From Halobellus rufus (lineage in GTDB: Archaea > Halobacteriota > Halobacteria > Halobacteriales > Haloferacaceae): a stretch of DNA of 64,000 nucleotides. The translations under genes and the position numbers were made by a program. Below the pieces are notes generated by a model. The model had not been told where the DNA came from and did not search any database. It saw only the letters and a program-made list of their open reading frames with translations. Below are positions 1 to 9,766 of this stretch, in pieces (within the stretch, counting starts at the first letter, position 1; each line of letters opens with the position of its first letter). The stretch spans positions 91,090 to 155,089 of the forward strand of contig NZ_BBJO01000024.1 of assembly GCF_000739575.1 (NCBI RefSeq). Reading direction: 5' to 3'.

Positions 1-2
1 AA

Positions 3-305
3 GACCTGCATAGCCGGATAGACGAAGTCCGCCGCAGACAACAAATCACGATGCCAATGGAAACAGAAGAAATGGAAAAAGTCGAGGTCGAAAAAATTCC
101 ACCCTACCAACTACCAAGAATATCGCCCGACATACCCGGCTCCAACACTGTTGAGGGATTCAAGTACACCAAAGAACGGCCTACCTCGGAGCCTTGGAAA
201 GGTCGGAACTTGGTACGTAGACTGTTCAGCGAGGCCAAAGCGCCTGACGCTGGCCTGATCTACACAATCAGGGTCTTCGGGGAACACCTCGGATTGACCA
301 GCTAA
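3..305 (+). CDS. hypothetical protein, 5' end outside window
   Basis: The frame is open from the left edge: in-frame residues lead up to the first ATG at 51 without a stop, so the visible part is probably the last ~100 codons of a longer gene. If translation starts at 51 the product is 84 aa. It is charged, rich in Glu, Lys and Pro, and has no domain I recognise. Its stop overlaps by 4 bp the end of the convergent small gene at 302-490. It lies in lower-GC accessory DNA. Function unknown. Confidence 0.45.
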   Translation, partial: DLHSRIDEVRRRQQITMPMETEEMEKVEVEKIPPYQLPRISPDIPGSNTVEGFKYTKERPTSEPWKGRNLVRRLFSEAKAPDAGLIYTIRVFGEHLGLTS

Positions 306-490
306 GCTGGCTTTGAGGGCTTGGCGGAGATCGGGTACTCGTACTCGTATTCTTCAACGACCTTGACCGTGATCCCTTCCAATCCTTCTGGATCTTCCAA
401 CCGGTCAAGGGGTACGTAGGTGGTGACTGTGTCATCGTTCACGTGGATATCATCTCGCATCACACCTTTTACACCGACCAGTTCCTCCAC
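302..490 (-). CDS. small acidic hypothetical protein (62 aa)
   Basis: A 62-residue acidic protein with a Glu/Tyr-rich stretch (VVEEYEYEYP) near the C-terminus and the hydrophilic composition of haloarchaeal small proteins. The N-terminal half (MRDDIHVNDDTVTTYVPLDRL) reads like a compact beta-rich domain, but I do not recognise a family. It is convergent with the preceding frame and overlaps it by 4 bp. No clear Shine-Dalgarno sequence precedes the ATG. It could be a real accessory gene or a chance frame; acidity is the main argument for it. Confidence 0.4.
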   Translation of the reverse strand: MEELVGVKGVMRDDIHVNDDTVTTYVPLDRLEDPEGLEGITVKVVEEYEYEYPISAKPSKPA

Positions 491-559
491 AACTCGGTCA
501 GAACATCGTGCGAGATACAGAGAATGAATTCAGTATATCGATAAAGACAGTGCACAGAG

Positions 560-814
560 CTACCTTTTAAAAGCGATCTTCAGTAGCCCCCAAGTCGGAA
601 TTGACACCGTTACTAGTAAGGCCACCGCAAGGAAGATTGACTTTATTTCCCATCCAGCATCAGTGTTCAACCCGGTCGAAATAATTGATGATACAACAGT
701 CCGTTTAGCAGATGAGATTTCGAGGATTACTGGGATCAGATGTAACGCTACAAAGAAAGACAAAAACAAACTGACCAGTGCCTTCGGACTGAGATCATTC
801 ATTATCAAATTCAT
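560..814 (-). CDS. small two-TM membrane protein
   Basis: 84 aa with two clear hydrophobic segments: about residues 11-33 (ending in HLIPVILEI) and 59-80 (SIFLAVALLV onward), with a polar stretch between and a basic C-terminus (KIAFKR). A second ATG four codons in (MNDL) is an equally good start. DNA here is AT-richer than the core, as in the rest of this accessory block. No family recognised. Two-TM proteins of this size occur both as defence-island effectors and as orphan membrane proteins; nothing here decides between them. Confidence 0.45.
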   Translation of the reverse strand: MNLIMNDLSPKALVSLFLSFFVALHLIPVILEISSAKRTVVSSIISTGLNTDAGWEIKSIFLAVALLVTVSIPTWGLLKIAFKR

Positions 815-1104
815 AATGTCAATCGAATTTAATTCTTATCGTCATACATATGTAGATGTAATAGCTGCCTTTTCGCTCCCATTAGCTGTACAAGATTCGC
901 ACGTTGTATCTCACACGGCTATCGGAACACTTCTTTGAGCTGGTAGGGCCCCGCAGCCGATACGCACTCTTCAGCGACCGGCTGTTTCAGTCCACTCTAG
1001 TCTAACAAATAGGATTTCAACAGAGTCCAATGAATCATTTCCGGCAGAGCGAGTGAGATCTCGAGTATCAATTATTAACCGGCACTGCAATTATCTAACA
1101 GTAA

Positions 1105-1977
1105 ATGATGCGACCCAGCCGCTCCGGGACATTTGATTTGCTACTCGGTGTCCTGCTGATTCTGCTCTTTTTTATTGTCGTAGCCATTCTCGCACTCGGC
1201 ATCACCGGACGAATTGACGTAGGTGCCTCATCTACTGTCGTTTCAGGTCTTGCTGCGCTTGGAACGGTCGCACTAGCGGGCATAACGCTCTACACAGTCA
1301 GACAGAATCGCAGAGAACTAGACCAAATCAGAAAGGACCGCTATCGACCTCTCGTGATAGACGAAATTTCGAATATAGTGTACCCGAGTATACGAATTCT
1401 TGCTCATAATATCGAGTATCTAGATGATAACAAGAGAGAAAATAGGTGGATGTACCACGACGGATTAGAGTACCATAATTGGGGAGAATCTCCGGCTTCC
1501 GTCATAAGTTTAAGAGATTTAGATCCCGTGGCTGCTGAACGATTCCGCAATGATTGTCCAATAATACTTCGAAAAATGAATGGATATGATTGGCTGCTAG
1601 TATATTTATCCAGACTCGCTGACACAATTGCGGAAGAGCTTGACCCGTCGGTCAAGGAGATCTTCGAACAGTCCGAATATACCCGTGATTTGGAGTATGG
1701 GCGTAATCGCCTCGTGATTCTGAGTAGTATCCTTGGGCAAGTCGATGAATATGGGGAGAATTCTGAATTATATGAGTTCTGGGAAGCCCACGGAGATGAG
1801 TTAAATCAGCTGGCTTACTCCGAAGTGAAGCCGCTCTACACTGAGTTAATGCAAGGGGAAGAATATCTCCAAGAATACTCCGAGGCTATTCGTAGTGAGC
1901 TTGTTGCGCGGCAAAGAGAGCTTCAAGAGGAATATGGGATTTCGGCTTTGGTGAATCGCCATACTGCGTTAGGATGA
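1105..1977 (+). CDS. membrane-anchored hypothetical protein, two N-terminal TMs
   Basis: 290 aa. Residues ~10-34 and ~42-63 are transmembrane helices joined by a short loop (TGRIDVGASS). They are followed by a basic/polar linker (RQNRRELDQIRKDRYRPL) and a ~215-residue, mostly helical cytoplasmic domain rich in Glu, Tyr and Leu. The arrangement (two TMs, coiled linker, soluble domain) is common among uncharacterised haloarchaeal accessory proteins, but I recognise no catalytic motif. ATG at 1105 or 1108 can start it. It sits upstream of a nuclease-like gene and a type I RM operon, so a defence role is possible but only by association. Confidence 0.65.
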   Translation: MMRPSRSGTFDLLLGVLLILLFFIVVAILALGITGRIDVGASSTVVSGLAALGTVALAGITLYTVRQNRRELDQIRKDRYRPLVIDEISNIVYPSIRILAHNIEYLDDNKRENRWMYHDGLEYHNWGESPASVISLRDLDPVAAERFRNDCPIILRKMNGYDWLLVYLSRLADTIAEELDPSVKEIFEQSEYTRDLEYGRNRLVILSSILGQVDEYGENSELYEFWEAHGDELNQLAYSEVKPLYTELMQGEEYLQEYSEAIRSELVARQRELQEEYGISALVNRHTALG

Positions 1978-2294
1978 GTGGTTTGAGCAAACCTGTGAGG
2001 GAGTCCAATCACACCGCGATCACAGTTTCCACGGGATTATGATCAAACTGTCCTAGAGTAGCGCCACAAATCGTTGGATCTGATTCCCCGAAAGTCGATG
2101 CTGTCCAGTGATTCACCAGAGCCGGGATTTCCAAGACTGAATACCAGAGTGATATCGAGGTTAGTGCGGTTACGTAATACGTGGTCTGTACTCGTTCCTA
2201 GGTTCAGAACGCGATCATCATCAGCTTTAGATCGTGCGGATTCAAAGCATCGTCTCGGGAAAACCTCAAGAGACCAGTCACGCAAGGCCTGACT
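1978..2294. other. intergenic stretch, no supported gene
   Basis: About 317 bp between the membrane protein and the T5orf172 gene. Short open frames exist on both strands but are Arg/Ser-rich with no protein-like composition. I see no tRNA, clear repeat or insertion-sequence end. The 3' part presumably holds the promoter of the gene at 2295. Confidence 0.4.
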
Positions 2295-2990
2295 ATGAAT
2301 GAAGTTGTCTACGCGATCAAGATTTCTCACTTGGAGTATTCGGGCCTCAAAATTATGGATGTCAAGATCGGCAAGTCCACAAACATTGATAACACCATCA
2401 GACAGTACAGCAGAGGCAACAGGGACATCGAGCTACTCGATATGTGGACACCGAATCCCGACAAGAATCTGTCCACAGCCGAACGCGGCGTCCACGAAGT
2501 TGCTGAAAAATACGCGTACGACAAGCAGAGCGAGAAGTTCGTCTTCCTCCAAGGAGCGTACCAAGAGTTTACAGAGACGATTAACAAGCTTCTGAAGAAC
2601 GCCGACAGAGAAGATATCTCCGAAAAGCCAGAGTCGAAAAGGTCCGCTGAGGTCGACGATTACACTGGAATGAATCCCTCTGTGCTCAAAATATTTGGCG
2701 AGACTTACGATGTCGAAACGTGGGCAGAGACCCTCTCAAAGGCGGTTACAGAGATACTCCGAGAGGTCGATGATCACGATCCGATCAGGAATATCAAGGG
2801 ACGCAAGAGAAGCTACTTCGTTGAGGAAGGTCAGCAGTCGGACCTTGTCAAGCCCCGAAAGATACCGGATACCGGATTGTACCTCGAAACCAACTTCTCT
2901 GCGAACGATTGTGTTCGGATCATCGAACGGGCTATGGACACGTACGGGTACGACAGAACCGAATTGGAGATATTTACTGAAGAGACCTAA
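2295..2990 (+). CDS. T5orf172 / GIY-YIG-like nuclease domain protein
   Basis: 231 aa. The N-terminal ~95 residues (VVYAIKI ... MDVKIGKS ... WTPNPDKN ... AERGVHE ... SEKFVF) match the T5orf172 (Mug113-type) branch of the GIY-YIG-like fold: a first Tyr, the KIGKS strand-turn, then an Arg and His/Glu-containing helix. The C-terminal ~100 residues, from FGETYDVETW to the GRKRSYF and LYLETNFSA motifs, resemble a domain repeatedly fused to restriction-type nucleases and thought to help bind DNA. It lies just upstream of the hsdMSR operon on the same strand, which fits a defence function. The fold is inferred from motifs; activity and target are unknown. Confidence 0.6.
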   Translation: MNEVVYAIKISHLEYSGLKIMDVKIGKSTNIDNTIRQYSRGNRDIELLDMWTPNPDKNLSTAERGVHEVAEKYAYDKQSEKFVFLQGAYQEFTETINKLLKNADREDISEKPESKRSAEVDDYTGMNPSVLKIFGETYDVETWAETLSKAVTEILREVDDHDPIRNIKGRKRSYFVEEGQQSDLVKPRKIPDTGLYLETNFSANDCVRIIERAMDTYGYDRTELEIFTEET

Positions 2991-3126
2991 CTGGCCGGTT
3001 CAGTTGCGATTCTGAGGAATCTCTTGAAAAGTTCTATTACAATTGGGAGGTCAAGGAGGGACGGCAGATCCCTAGCAGGAGCAGGTCCAAACTATTATTC
3101 AGACGTGGTTTCTCGTCTCGGCATAG

Positions 3127-5118
3127 ATGGTCGACAACTTCAATGAGAAGGCGGATTTTATTTGGTCCATTGCCGACCTCCTCAGAGGAGATTACAAGCA
3201 ATCAGAGTATCAGAAGGTCATTCTCCCGTTGACGGTTCTACGGCGGCTCGACTGTGTGACTGCGCGGAACAAGGACGATGTCCTAGAACGACACGAGCAA
3301 CTCCAGGAGCAGGGTATCGAAAACGTTTCTCCGTCGCTCAAAAAGGCAGCCGATGCCGAGGTCTACAACACCAGTGAGTACACGTTTGAGACTCTGTGCA
3401 ACGACCCCGAGAATATCGCGGATAATCTTCAGTACTACATCAATCAGTACGACGAGGAAACAAAGGAGATCTTCGAGAAGTTCGACTTCGGCTACCAGAT
3501 TCAGCGCCTCGACGATGCCGATCTTCTCTACAAGGTAGTCCGACAATTCACGGAGATCAACCTCCATCCCGATGAGGTCGCGAATGAGGAAATGGGGTAC
3601 ATCTACGAGGAGCTCATCCGGAAGTTCAACGAACTCAGCAACGAGACCGCTGGCGAGCACTTCACGCCGCGTGAAGTTATCGAGTTGATGGTAAACCTCA
3701 TCTTCCAGGAGGACGACCAAGCGTTGTCTGAGCAGGGAGCGGTTCGAACGGTCTACGACCCGGCGTGTGGAACCGGTGGGATGCTCAGCGTCGCCGAAGA
3801 GTACGTACGCCAACTCAACAACGATGCGCGCCTCCACGCCTTCGGGCAGGAGCTGAATCCCGAGTCATACGCCGTTTGTAATTCGGATATGCTCATTAAG
3901 GGCCAAGAGCCCGATAACATCGTCCACGGCAACTCCTTTACTCAAGATGGCTTTCCCAGCAAGCGGTTCGACTATATGCTCTCCAATCCACCGTTCGGGG
4001 TCTCTTGGAAGAAGGTGAAAGAGGAGATCGAGCGTGAGCACGAGGAGGAAGGGTATGCCGGTCGGTTCGGCGCGGGTACGCCACGGACCAACGACGGCGC
4101 GTTCCTCTTCCTCCAGCATATGATCAGCAAGATGAAACCGCCCGAAGAAGGCGGTTCCCGTATCGCTATCGTATTCAACGGATCACCGCTTTTCAACGGC
4201 GGGCCAAACAGCGGTGAATCCGCGATTCGACGATGGATTCTCGAAAACGACTGGCTGGAAGCGATCGTCGGGCTCCCTGAAAACCTCTTCTACAACACGG
4301 GGATTCGCACGTACATCTGGGTGCTCTCGAACGACAAGCCCGCGAATCGCGAGGATGTGGTCCAGCTAATCGACGCACAGGACCTGTACGCGGAAATGGA
4401 CGAGAGCCTCGGGGAGAAGCGCCACGAACTCGCTCAAGAACACATCGACGAAATCTCCCGTATCTTTGGTGACTTGGAAGCGAACGGGCGCTCGAAGGTC
4501 GTATCCACGGAAGAGTTCGGGTATCGTCGGATTGTCATCGATCGGCCCCTCCGGATGAGTTTCCAAGCGACAGCAGAACGCATCGAGAGCCTCGACGACG
4601 AGCGCGCATTCACGAACCGCGAAGAGGAGACGCAGAAGGCGGTGAAGGAAGCGCTGCGGACGCTGGATGCCGACAAGCAGTGGATGGACCGCGACGAGTT
4701 CATAGACGACGTTGAGTTGGCGTTCAATATGCAGGGCATCGACGTACGTAACAGCGTTTATAACGCAATCGAGCGGGCGCTGGGTGAGCAGAATGACGAC
4801 GCGGAGATCGTGACCAACAGCAAGGGTGATCCAGAGCACGATACGGATTTACGTATGCGGGAACGTGTGCCACTCGGCACCGATCCGAGAGACTACTTCG
4901 AGGAGGAGGTTTCACCGTATCTAGAGAATGCATGGATCAACGAGAGCAGTAAGTACTACGATGACGAGGATGGGGAACTTGGAGTTGTGGGATATGAGAT
5001 AAACTTTGGAAGGTATTTTTATGAATACGATTCTGGTCGAAGCATAGACAGCATAAATGAGGAACTCTCAGAGGTTTGGAGGACTCTACAAGATGAGATT
5101 CCAGAGATTATTGAATAA
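3127..5118 (+). CDS. hsdM: type I restriction-modification system, methyltransferase subunit
   Basis: 663 aa. An N-terminal helical HsdM_N domain is followed by an N6-adenine methyltransferase: the AdoMet-binding motif DPACGTGGM at about residue 211 and catalytic NPPF at about 287. With HsdS it methylates adenine in the bipartite target, protecting host DNA. ATG at 3127 is the first start giving the family's N-terminus. hsdS begins 2 nt after the stop, so the genes are co-transcribed. The last ~50 codons (from about 4,950) become AT-rich and Tyr/Glu-rich like hsdS, in contrast to the GC-rich body, which suggests recombination at the hsdM-hsdS boundary. All catalytic motifs are intact. Confidence 0.95.
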   Translation: MVDNFNEKADFIWSIADLLRGDYKQSEYQKVILPLTVLRRLDCVTARNKDDVLERHEQLQEQGIENVSPSLKKAADAEVYNTSEYTFETLCNDPENIADNLQYYINQYDEETKEIFEKFDFGYQIQRLDDADLLYKVVRQFTEINLHPDEVANEEMGYIYEELIRKFNELSNETAGEHFTPREVIELMVNLIFQEDDQALSEQGAVRTVYDPACGTGGMLSVAEEYVRQLNNDARLHAFGQELNPESYAVCNSDMLIKGQEPDNIVHGNSFTQDGFPSKRFDYMLSNPPFGVSWKKVKEEIEREHEEEGYAGRFGAGTPRTNDGAFLFLQHMISKMKPPEEGGSRIAIVFNGSPLFNGGPNSGESAIRRWILENDWLEAIVGLPENLFYNTGIRTYIWVLSNDKPANREDVVQLIDAQDLYAEMDESLGEKRHELAQEHIDEISRIFGDLEANGRSKVVSTEEFGYRRIVIDRPLRMSFQATAERIESLDDERAFTNREEETQKAVKEALRTLDADKQWMDRDEFIDDVELAFNMQGIDVRNSVYNAIERALGEQNDDAEIVTNSKGDPEHDTDLRMRERVPLGTDPRDYFEEEVSPYLENAWINESSKYYDDEDGELGVVGYEINFGRYFYEYDSGRSIDSINEELSEVWRTLQDEIPEIIE

Positions 5119-5120
5119 AA

Positions 5121-6395
5121 ATGAGTAGCCAAGAAATAGCAAAGATTCAATCCTGCTATGAAAGTAGACGGCTTAAATACTGCGTAGACAGGCGAGTTCA
5201 CAAAGTAGTTGCAGACTCAACGGAATTGAGAACTGTTGGTCTGTCTGACGTAGAACAGGGAACGGGGAAGCTAAAAGAAGACAGAGAGGGGGAGTCTGTA
5301 TCGGGTAAAGGGGTAAAATTCTATCCTGGAGACGTTCTTTTTGGAAAATTGCGCCCATATCTAACAAAAGCCTTTATTGCAGATTTCGAAGGTGTCGCCT
5401 CATCAGAATTCCTAGTCTTAAATCCAAAAGATGTTTCATCAAAATACCTTCATAGCGTCCTACTATCTGCTGAATTCATCGATAAAGTAGATGCTTCGAC
5501 GTATGGTGCGAAGATGCCCCGTGCCTCTTGGGACTTCATCGGGAATATAAAGATCCCATATCCGGATATCGAGACTCAAAAAAGAGTAACAAAATACTTA
5601 GAGAATATTACCCCCGATATAGAACGAACGAGATCTGAATTAGAGAGATTTCGATCAATAATCAGTGAACGAACGGATCAGCGCCGAGAGACGTTGGTTA
5701 CTGGAGGAGTGGCAGGTTCACCGCAGAAGGAAACGGAACTACTCGGAGTAGAATCGATTCCTGAGCATTGGGATACTGCAAGAATTGGTTGGCTTATTCA
5801 GTCCCTGCAGAACGGATGGAGCCCACGGGCTGCTTCACGTCCTGCTAAGAAGGATGAATATGGTGTTTTAAAACTCTCTGCAGTGTCCAAGGGTACATTT
5901 AGGCCAGAAGAGAACAAGGCGATTGGCGCATCTACGGATGTGCCAAAAAGTTCCATTGTGAGTCCCGGGCAAGTCCTAGTTACTCGTGCGAATACACCGG
6001 AGTTAGTCGCCGATGCTTGTGCAGTACCTCAGCACAGCCAACAGCTTATTGCTCCAGATTTAATATTTATCATAGATGTTGACACCAGCCAGATAATCCC
6101 GCAGTTCTTAGCTGAGTGGCTGATTACCCAACCCGCTCGTAGTCAGATACGTATGGATGCCCATGGGTCTAGTGGATCGATGGTTAAAGTGTCACAGCAA
6201 GATTTAAAGAACTGGGTAATACCCCTTCCACCGAAAGATGAGCAGAAAGAAATAGTTGACCAGATCAATCGTATGAAGTCTAAATCTGAGAAAGTATGTG
6301 ACAATATTTCAGAAATAGAAAAAATTCTCGAAGAGAAACGGCAAGCCCTCATCACCTCCGCTATCACGGGTCAGATTGATGTATCTGACGAGTAA
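5121..6395 (+). CDS. hsdS: type I restriction-modification system, specificity subunit
   Basis: 424 aa, the usual HsdS length. Two target-recognition domains (about residues 1-150 and 210-365) are each followed by a helical spacer: the first reads ERTRSELERFRSIISERT, the second ends EIEKILEEKRQALITSAITG. Together they set the two halves of the recognition site and dock on HsdM and HsdR. The gene is markedly lower in GC than hsdR and most of hsdM, as usual for hsdS genes exchanged horizontally. It follows hsdM by 2 nt and precedes hsdR by ~20 nt. No truncation is seen; the recognised sequence cannot be predicted. Confidence 0.92.
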   Translation: MSSQEIAKIQSCYESRRLKYCVDRRVHKVVADSTELRTVGLSDVEQGTGKLKEDREGESVSGKGVKFYPGDVLFGKLRPYLTKAFIADFEGVASSEFLVLNPKDVSSKYLHSVLLSAEFIDKVDASTYGAKMPRASWDFIGNIKIPYPDIETQKRVTKYLENITPDIERTRSELERFRSIISERTDQRRETLVTGGVAGSPQKETELLGVESIPEHWDTARIGWLIQSLQNGWSPRAASRPAKKDEYGVLKLSAVSKGTFRPEENKAIGASTDVPKSSIVSPGQVLVTRANTPELVADACAVPQHSQQLIAPDLIFIIDVDTSQIIPQFLAEWLITQPARSQIRMDAHGSSGSMVKVSQQDLKNWVIPLPPKDEQKEIVDQINRMKSKSEKVCDNISEIEKILEEKRQALITSAITGQIDVSDE

Positions 6396-6417
6396 GATGT
6401 AATCTGAGACTCAATTG

Positions 6418-9380
6418 ATGAGTAAGCCTTACGACGAGAAAGCCTTCGAGAACGAGATCGCAGCCGCGTTGCTCGACCGTGGCTACGTCCGGGTGCCGAG
6501 CGACCAGTTCGACACCGAACGCGGCCTCTTCCCCCAGCAGATCATCTCGTTCGTGAAGGAAACGCAGCCCGAGGCGTGGAACAAACTGGAAACCGCCCAC
6601 AAGGGCAACACCCGCCAGCGCTTCCTCCAAGAACTCACCAGCGCGCTCGAACGCCAAGGGACGCTTGAACTGTTACGACACGGCCTCCGAACCACCGGGA
6701 CGAAGATCGACCTCGCGACGTTTCGACCAAACACGGGGATCAATCCCGAACTACAGCGGAAGTACGACGCCAACGTCCTCGGGGTGACCCAGCAGCTCCA
6801 CCACTCTGCAACGAACCCGGATCAGAGCATCGACCTCGCGCTCAGTGTCAACGGGATTCCGGTTGCGACCGCGGAACTCAAGAACACCTTCACCGATCAG
6901 ACAGTCCGCAACGCCCGTGAACAGTACCGTGAAGACCGCGATCCGAGCGAGCCCATCCTTCGATTCAAGCGCGGGGCACTCGTCCACTTCGCGATTGACC
7001 AGAACGAGATCTACTACACGACTGAGCTCGAAGGAGAGGACACGAACTTCCTCCCGTTCAACAAGGGGCACGAGAAGGGTGGAGGCAACCCTCCGCGCCA
7101 AGGCGACCATCGGACCGCCTACCTCTGGAAAGAGGTTTGGGAGAAAGACAGCTGGATGGATATTCTCCAACGGTTCATCCACATCGACCAGAGGAGATCA
7201 AAAAAGACGGCATCACCGTCAAGGAAGAAGAGACACTGATCTTCCCGCGATATCACCAACTAGAGTGCGTCCGTCAACTAGTCGATAATGCGAGAGAGGA
7301 AGGTTCGGGAGAAGATTATCTCATTCAGCACTCCACGGGAAGCGGGAAGAGCAAGTCTATAGCGTGGCTTGTTCACCGGCTCGTTTCTCTCCATAACGCC
7401 GACGACGATGCGGTCTTCGACGGCGTCGTCGTCGTCACCGACCGGACGATTCTGGACGAACAGCTTCGGAATACCATTTACGAACTCGACCACAAGACCG
7501 GCGTAGTTCACGGTATTACCGGTGAAAAGGGTCCGAAATCGGAAGAGCTCGCAGGTGCACTCGAAGCCGGCAAGCCGGTCATCATCACCACGCTCCAGAC
7601 CTTCCCGTACGTCATCGAACACACGCAGTCGCTCCCCGAGCGGGACTACGCGGTCGTCGTCGACGAGGCACACAGCAGCCAGACTGGAGAGATGTCGGCT
7701 GAGATGAAGGGCATCCTCTCTGGGGTCGACGAAGAGGAAATCGACGACGCGGAGGATGCCATCGTCGCGAGTGCTGAAGCTCGAAGCAAGCAGCCGAATC
7801 TCAGTTTCTTCGCATTTACTGCGACGCCGAAAGCGAAGACTCTCCAGATGTTCGGCGAGCCAGATGGTGATGATGGCTACGAGCCGTTCCACCTCTACTC
7901 GATGCAGCAGGCTATCGACGAAGGGTTCATTCTCGATGTACTTCGGAACTACACGACTTACGAGACGTTCTACAACGTCGCGAAGGTCGTCGAGGAGGAC
8001 CCACAAGTGCCGGAGAAGAAAGCGGTCAAAGCGATCTCGCGGTTCCTGAAGCTCCATCCGCACAACGTTTCACAGAAGGTCGAGATTATCGTCGAGCACT
8101 TCCGAAACAACACGCAGCACAAGATCGGTGGAAAAGCGAAAGCGATGATCGTCACCTCCTCGCGCTCTCACGCCGTCCGATACAAGAAGGCTCTCGACGA
8201 GTACATTGAGGAGAACGGCTATAACCTCAGCGCGCTCGTGGCATTTTCCGGAACCGTCGAAGACGACGGTGAGAGCTATACTGAGGAGGGAATGAACGAC
8301 GGGATCAAGGAATCCGAGCTTCCGAATGCTTTCGACAGTCAAGCCTACCAGGTGCTTGTTGTCGCCGACAAGTACCAGACCGGCTTCGACCAACCGCTAT
8401 TACACACGATGTACGTGGATAAGAAGCTCTCCGGGATTCAGGCGGTCCAGACGCTATCCCGTCTGAACCGTACACACCCCGGAAAAGAGGATACCTTCGT
8501 CCTCGACTTCGAAAATGAGCAATCGGAGATCAAGGAGGCATTCGAACCCTTCTATGGGAAGACCACCGTCACCGAGGAAACGGACCCGCAACACCTCCAG
8601 CAGCTGGCGAGCGAATTGAAAGCGTTCCGTATCTACGATCAGAGTGACGTAGATCGATTCGCGGAAGTCTTCTTTGACCCTGAAAATACCGGGACAGAGG
8701 GCGCACACGCGAAATTAAGTAGTCTGGTACAGCCTGCGCGTGACGAGTTTATGATTTCGAACGAAGAGACCCAAGAGGAGTTCCGATCGACCCTCCGCTC
8801 GTTCCTCCGTCTCTATAAGTTCCAATCGCAGATCGTCAGCTATGCGGATACACACCTCGAAAAGCTGTACACCTTCGGCCGATTCCTCTACAAAGAGCTC
8901 CCCAAGGGATCGGGCCAGCCGAGTGTTGAGTTCGACAACGAACTCGCGCTGCAGTACTATCGGCTCGAAAAGTCGGAAGAAGGTGATATTGAACTAGACA
9001 AGACCGACGGAGAAGTACAGGGGCCGACAGAGACAGGGACCGGCAGGGGAAGCGAAGACGACGAAGTCGAACTCTCGACTATCGTTGAGAAAATCAACGA
9101 AAAACTGGGAACCGACTTTACCGAGGCTGATCAGCTATTCTTAGAACAGTTGAAAGAGGACGCGCTTGAAGATGATCACCTCAGAAGGTCTGCAAAGGTC
9201 AATAGTCGCGAGAACTTTGCTCTGGAATTCGACAGTGCGCTCACTGAGATGTTCATTGATCGAATGGACCAGAACGAAGAGTTGTTCGCCGAGTTTATGG
9301 ACAACGACGAAGTGCAGGAAGTGATCACGGAGCATCTTCGTCATCAGGTGTATCAAGAAAGCCAGGAAGCAGAAGGGTAA
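6418..9380 (+). pseudogene. hsdR: type I restriction endonuclease subunit, -1 frameshift
   Basis: Two frames together make one ~988-aa HsdR. The first (ATG 6418 to ~7188) has the N-terminal nuclease: Asp139 in SIDLAL and ELK at 153-155 form a PD-(D/E)XK site. It then runs out of frame to a stop at 7239. The second frame resumes in register at 7191 and carries the SF2 motor: HSTGSGKSKS (Walker A), VVDEAHSS (DEAH box), FTATP, and QTLSRLNR (motif VI). At 7186-7191 the bases GACCAGAG should read one C longer to give Asp-Pro-Glu-Glu, so one base is missing. The run is not a homopolymer. As written, no full-length HsdR is made while HsdM and HsdS are intact. Either a true inactivating deletion or a sequencing error. 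Confidence 0.88.
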
Positions 9381-9766
9381 TTCTAGTCAGGACACTTCGG
9401 CGTACCGTATTCAGAAGGAAGGGGATTGTCACTGCGGGAATCTAGTTCATAACCGACGTCTGATAGGAACTTGACCCACCGTTGGTTGGTCGATGTCAAG
9501 GCGCGCCGAGTCAGGCGCGCCGACCAACCCCGGTTTCTGCTGGACATGTGCCGAGCGAAGCGAGGCAGTGGTTTATTCAGGTGGCTCCTTAGCCACACCC
9601 CTAACGGAGAATTGGGTACCCCGCCTCGGATTTTGCAGAACCAGTAAGCTACTGTTGAGCCACGCACCAGAATCAACTCTCAAAGCAACGCTATTCGGCC
9701 CTAAAACAAGCAAAAATATCCGCTAAAAAGAGCAATCGATAGTGATGCCTCTCAGGAGTCGTCGCG
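9381..9766. other. intergenic region downstream of hsdR with two hairpins
   Basis: About 386 bp without a supported gene, between the end of hsdR and the end of the convergent zinc-finger gene. It contains a compound hairpin (9484-9529) and a smaller one at 9581-9596 (GTGGCT, loop CCTT, AGCCAC). Open frames here are short and not protein-like. Confidence 0.5.
9484..9529. repeat. compound inverted repeat (nested hairpin)
   Basis: Outer arms GGTTGGTCG (9484-9492) and CGACCAACC (9521-9529) are perfect complements. Inside lie two copies of GGCGCGCC (9500-9507 and 9514-9521) separated by GAGTCA, which can pair with each other because the octamer is palindromic. The result is a ~46-nt nested hairpin of high GC content in otherwise AT-richer DNA. 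It could act as an RNA structure or terminator between convergent genes; no U-tract follows, so the role is open. Confidence 0.6.

Noticed and set aside
2043..2330. Small frames on both strands upstream of the T5orf172 gene
   Set aside because: Basic, Ser/Arg-rich sequences without haloarchaeal protein character; overlapping each other on opposite strands.
9620..9655. Possible degenerate copy of the tRNA-Phe 3' end (CCGCCTCGGATTTT ... GAACC)
   Set aside because: The match needs several gaps and is too short and broken to support an attachment site.
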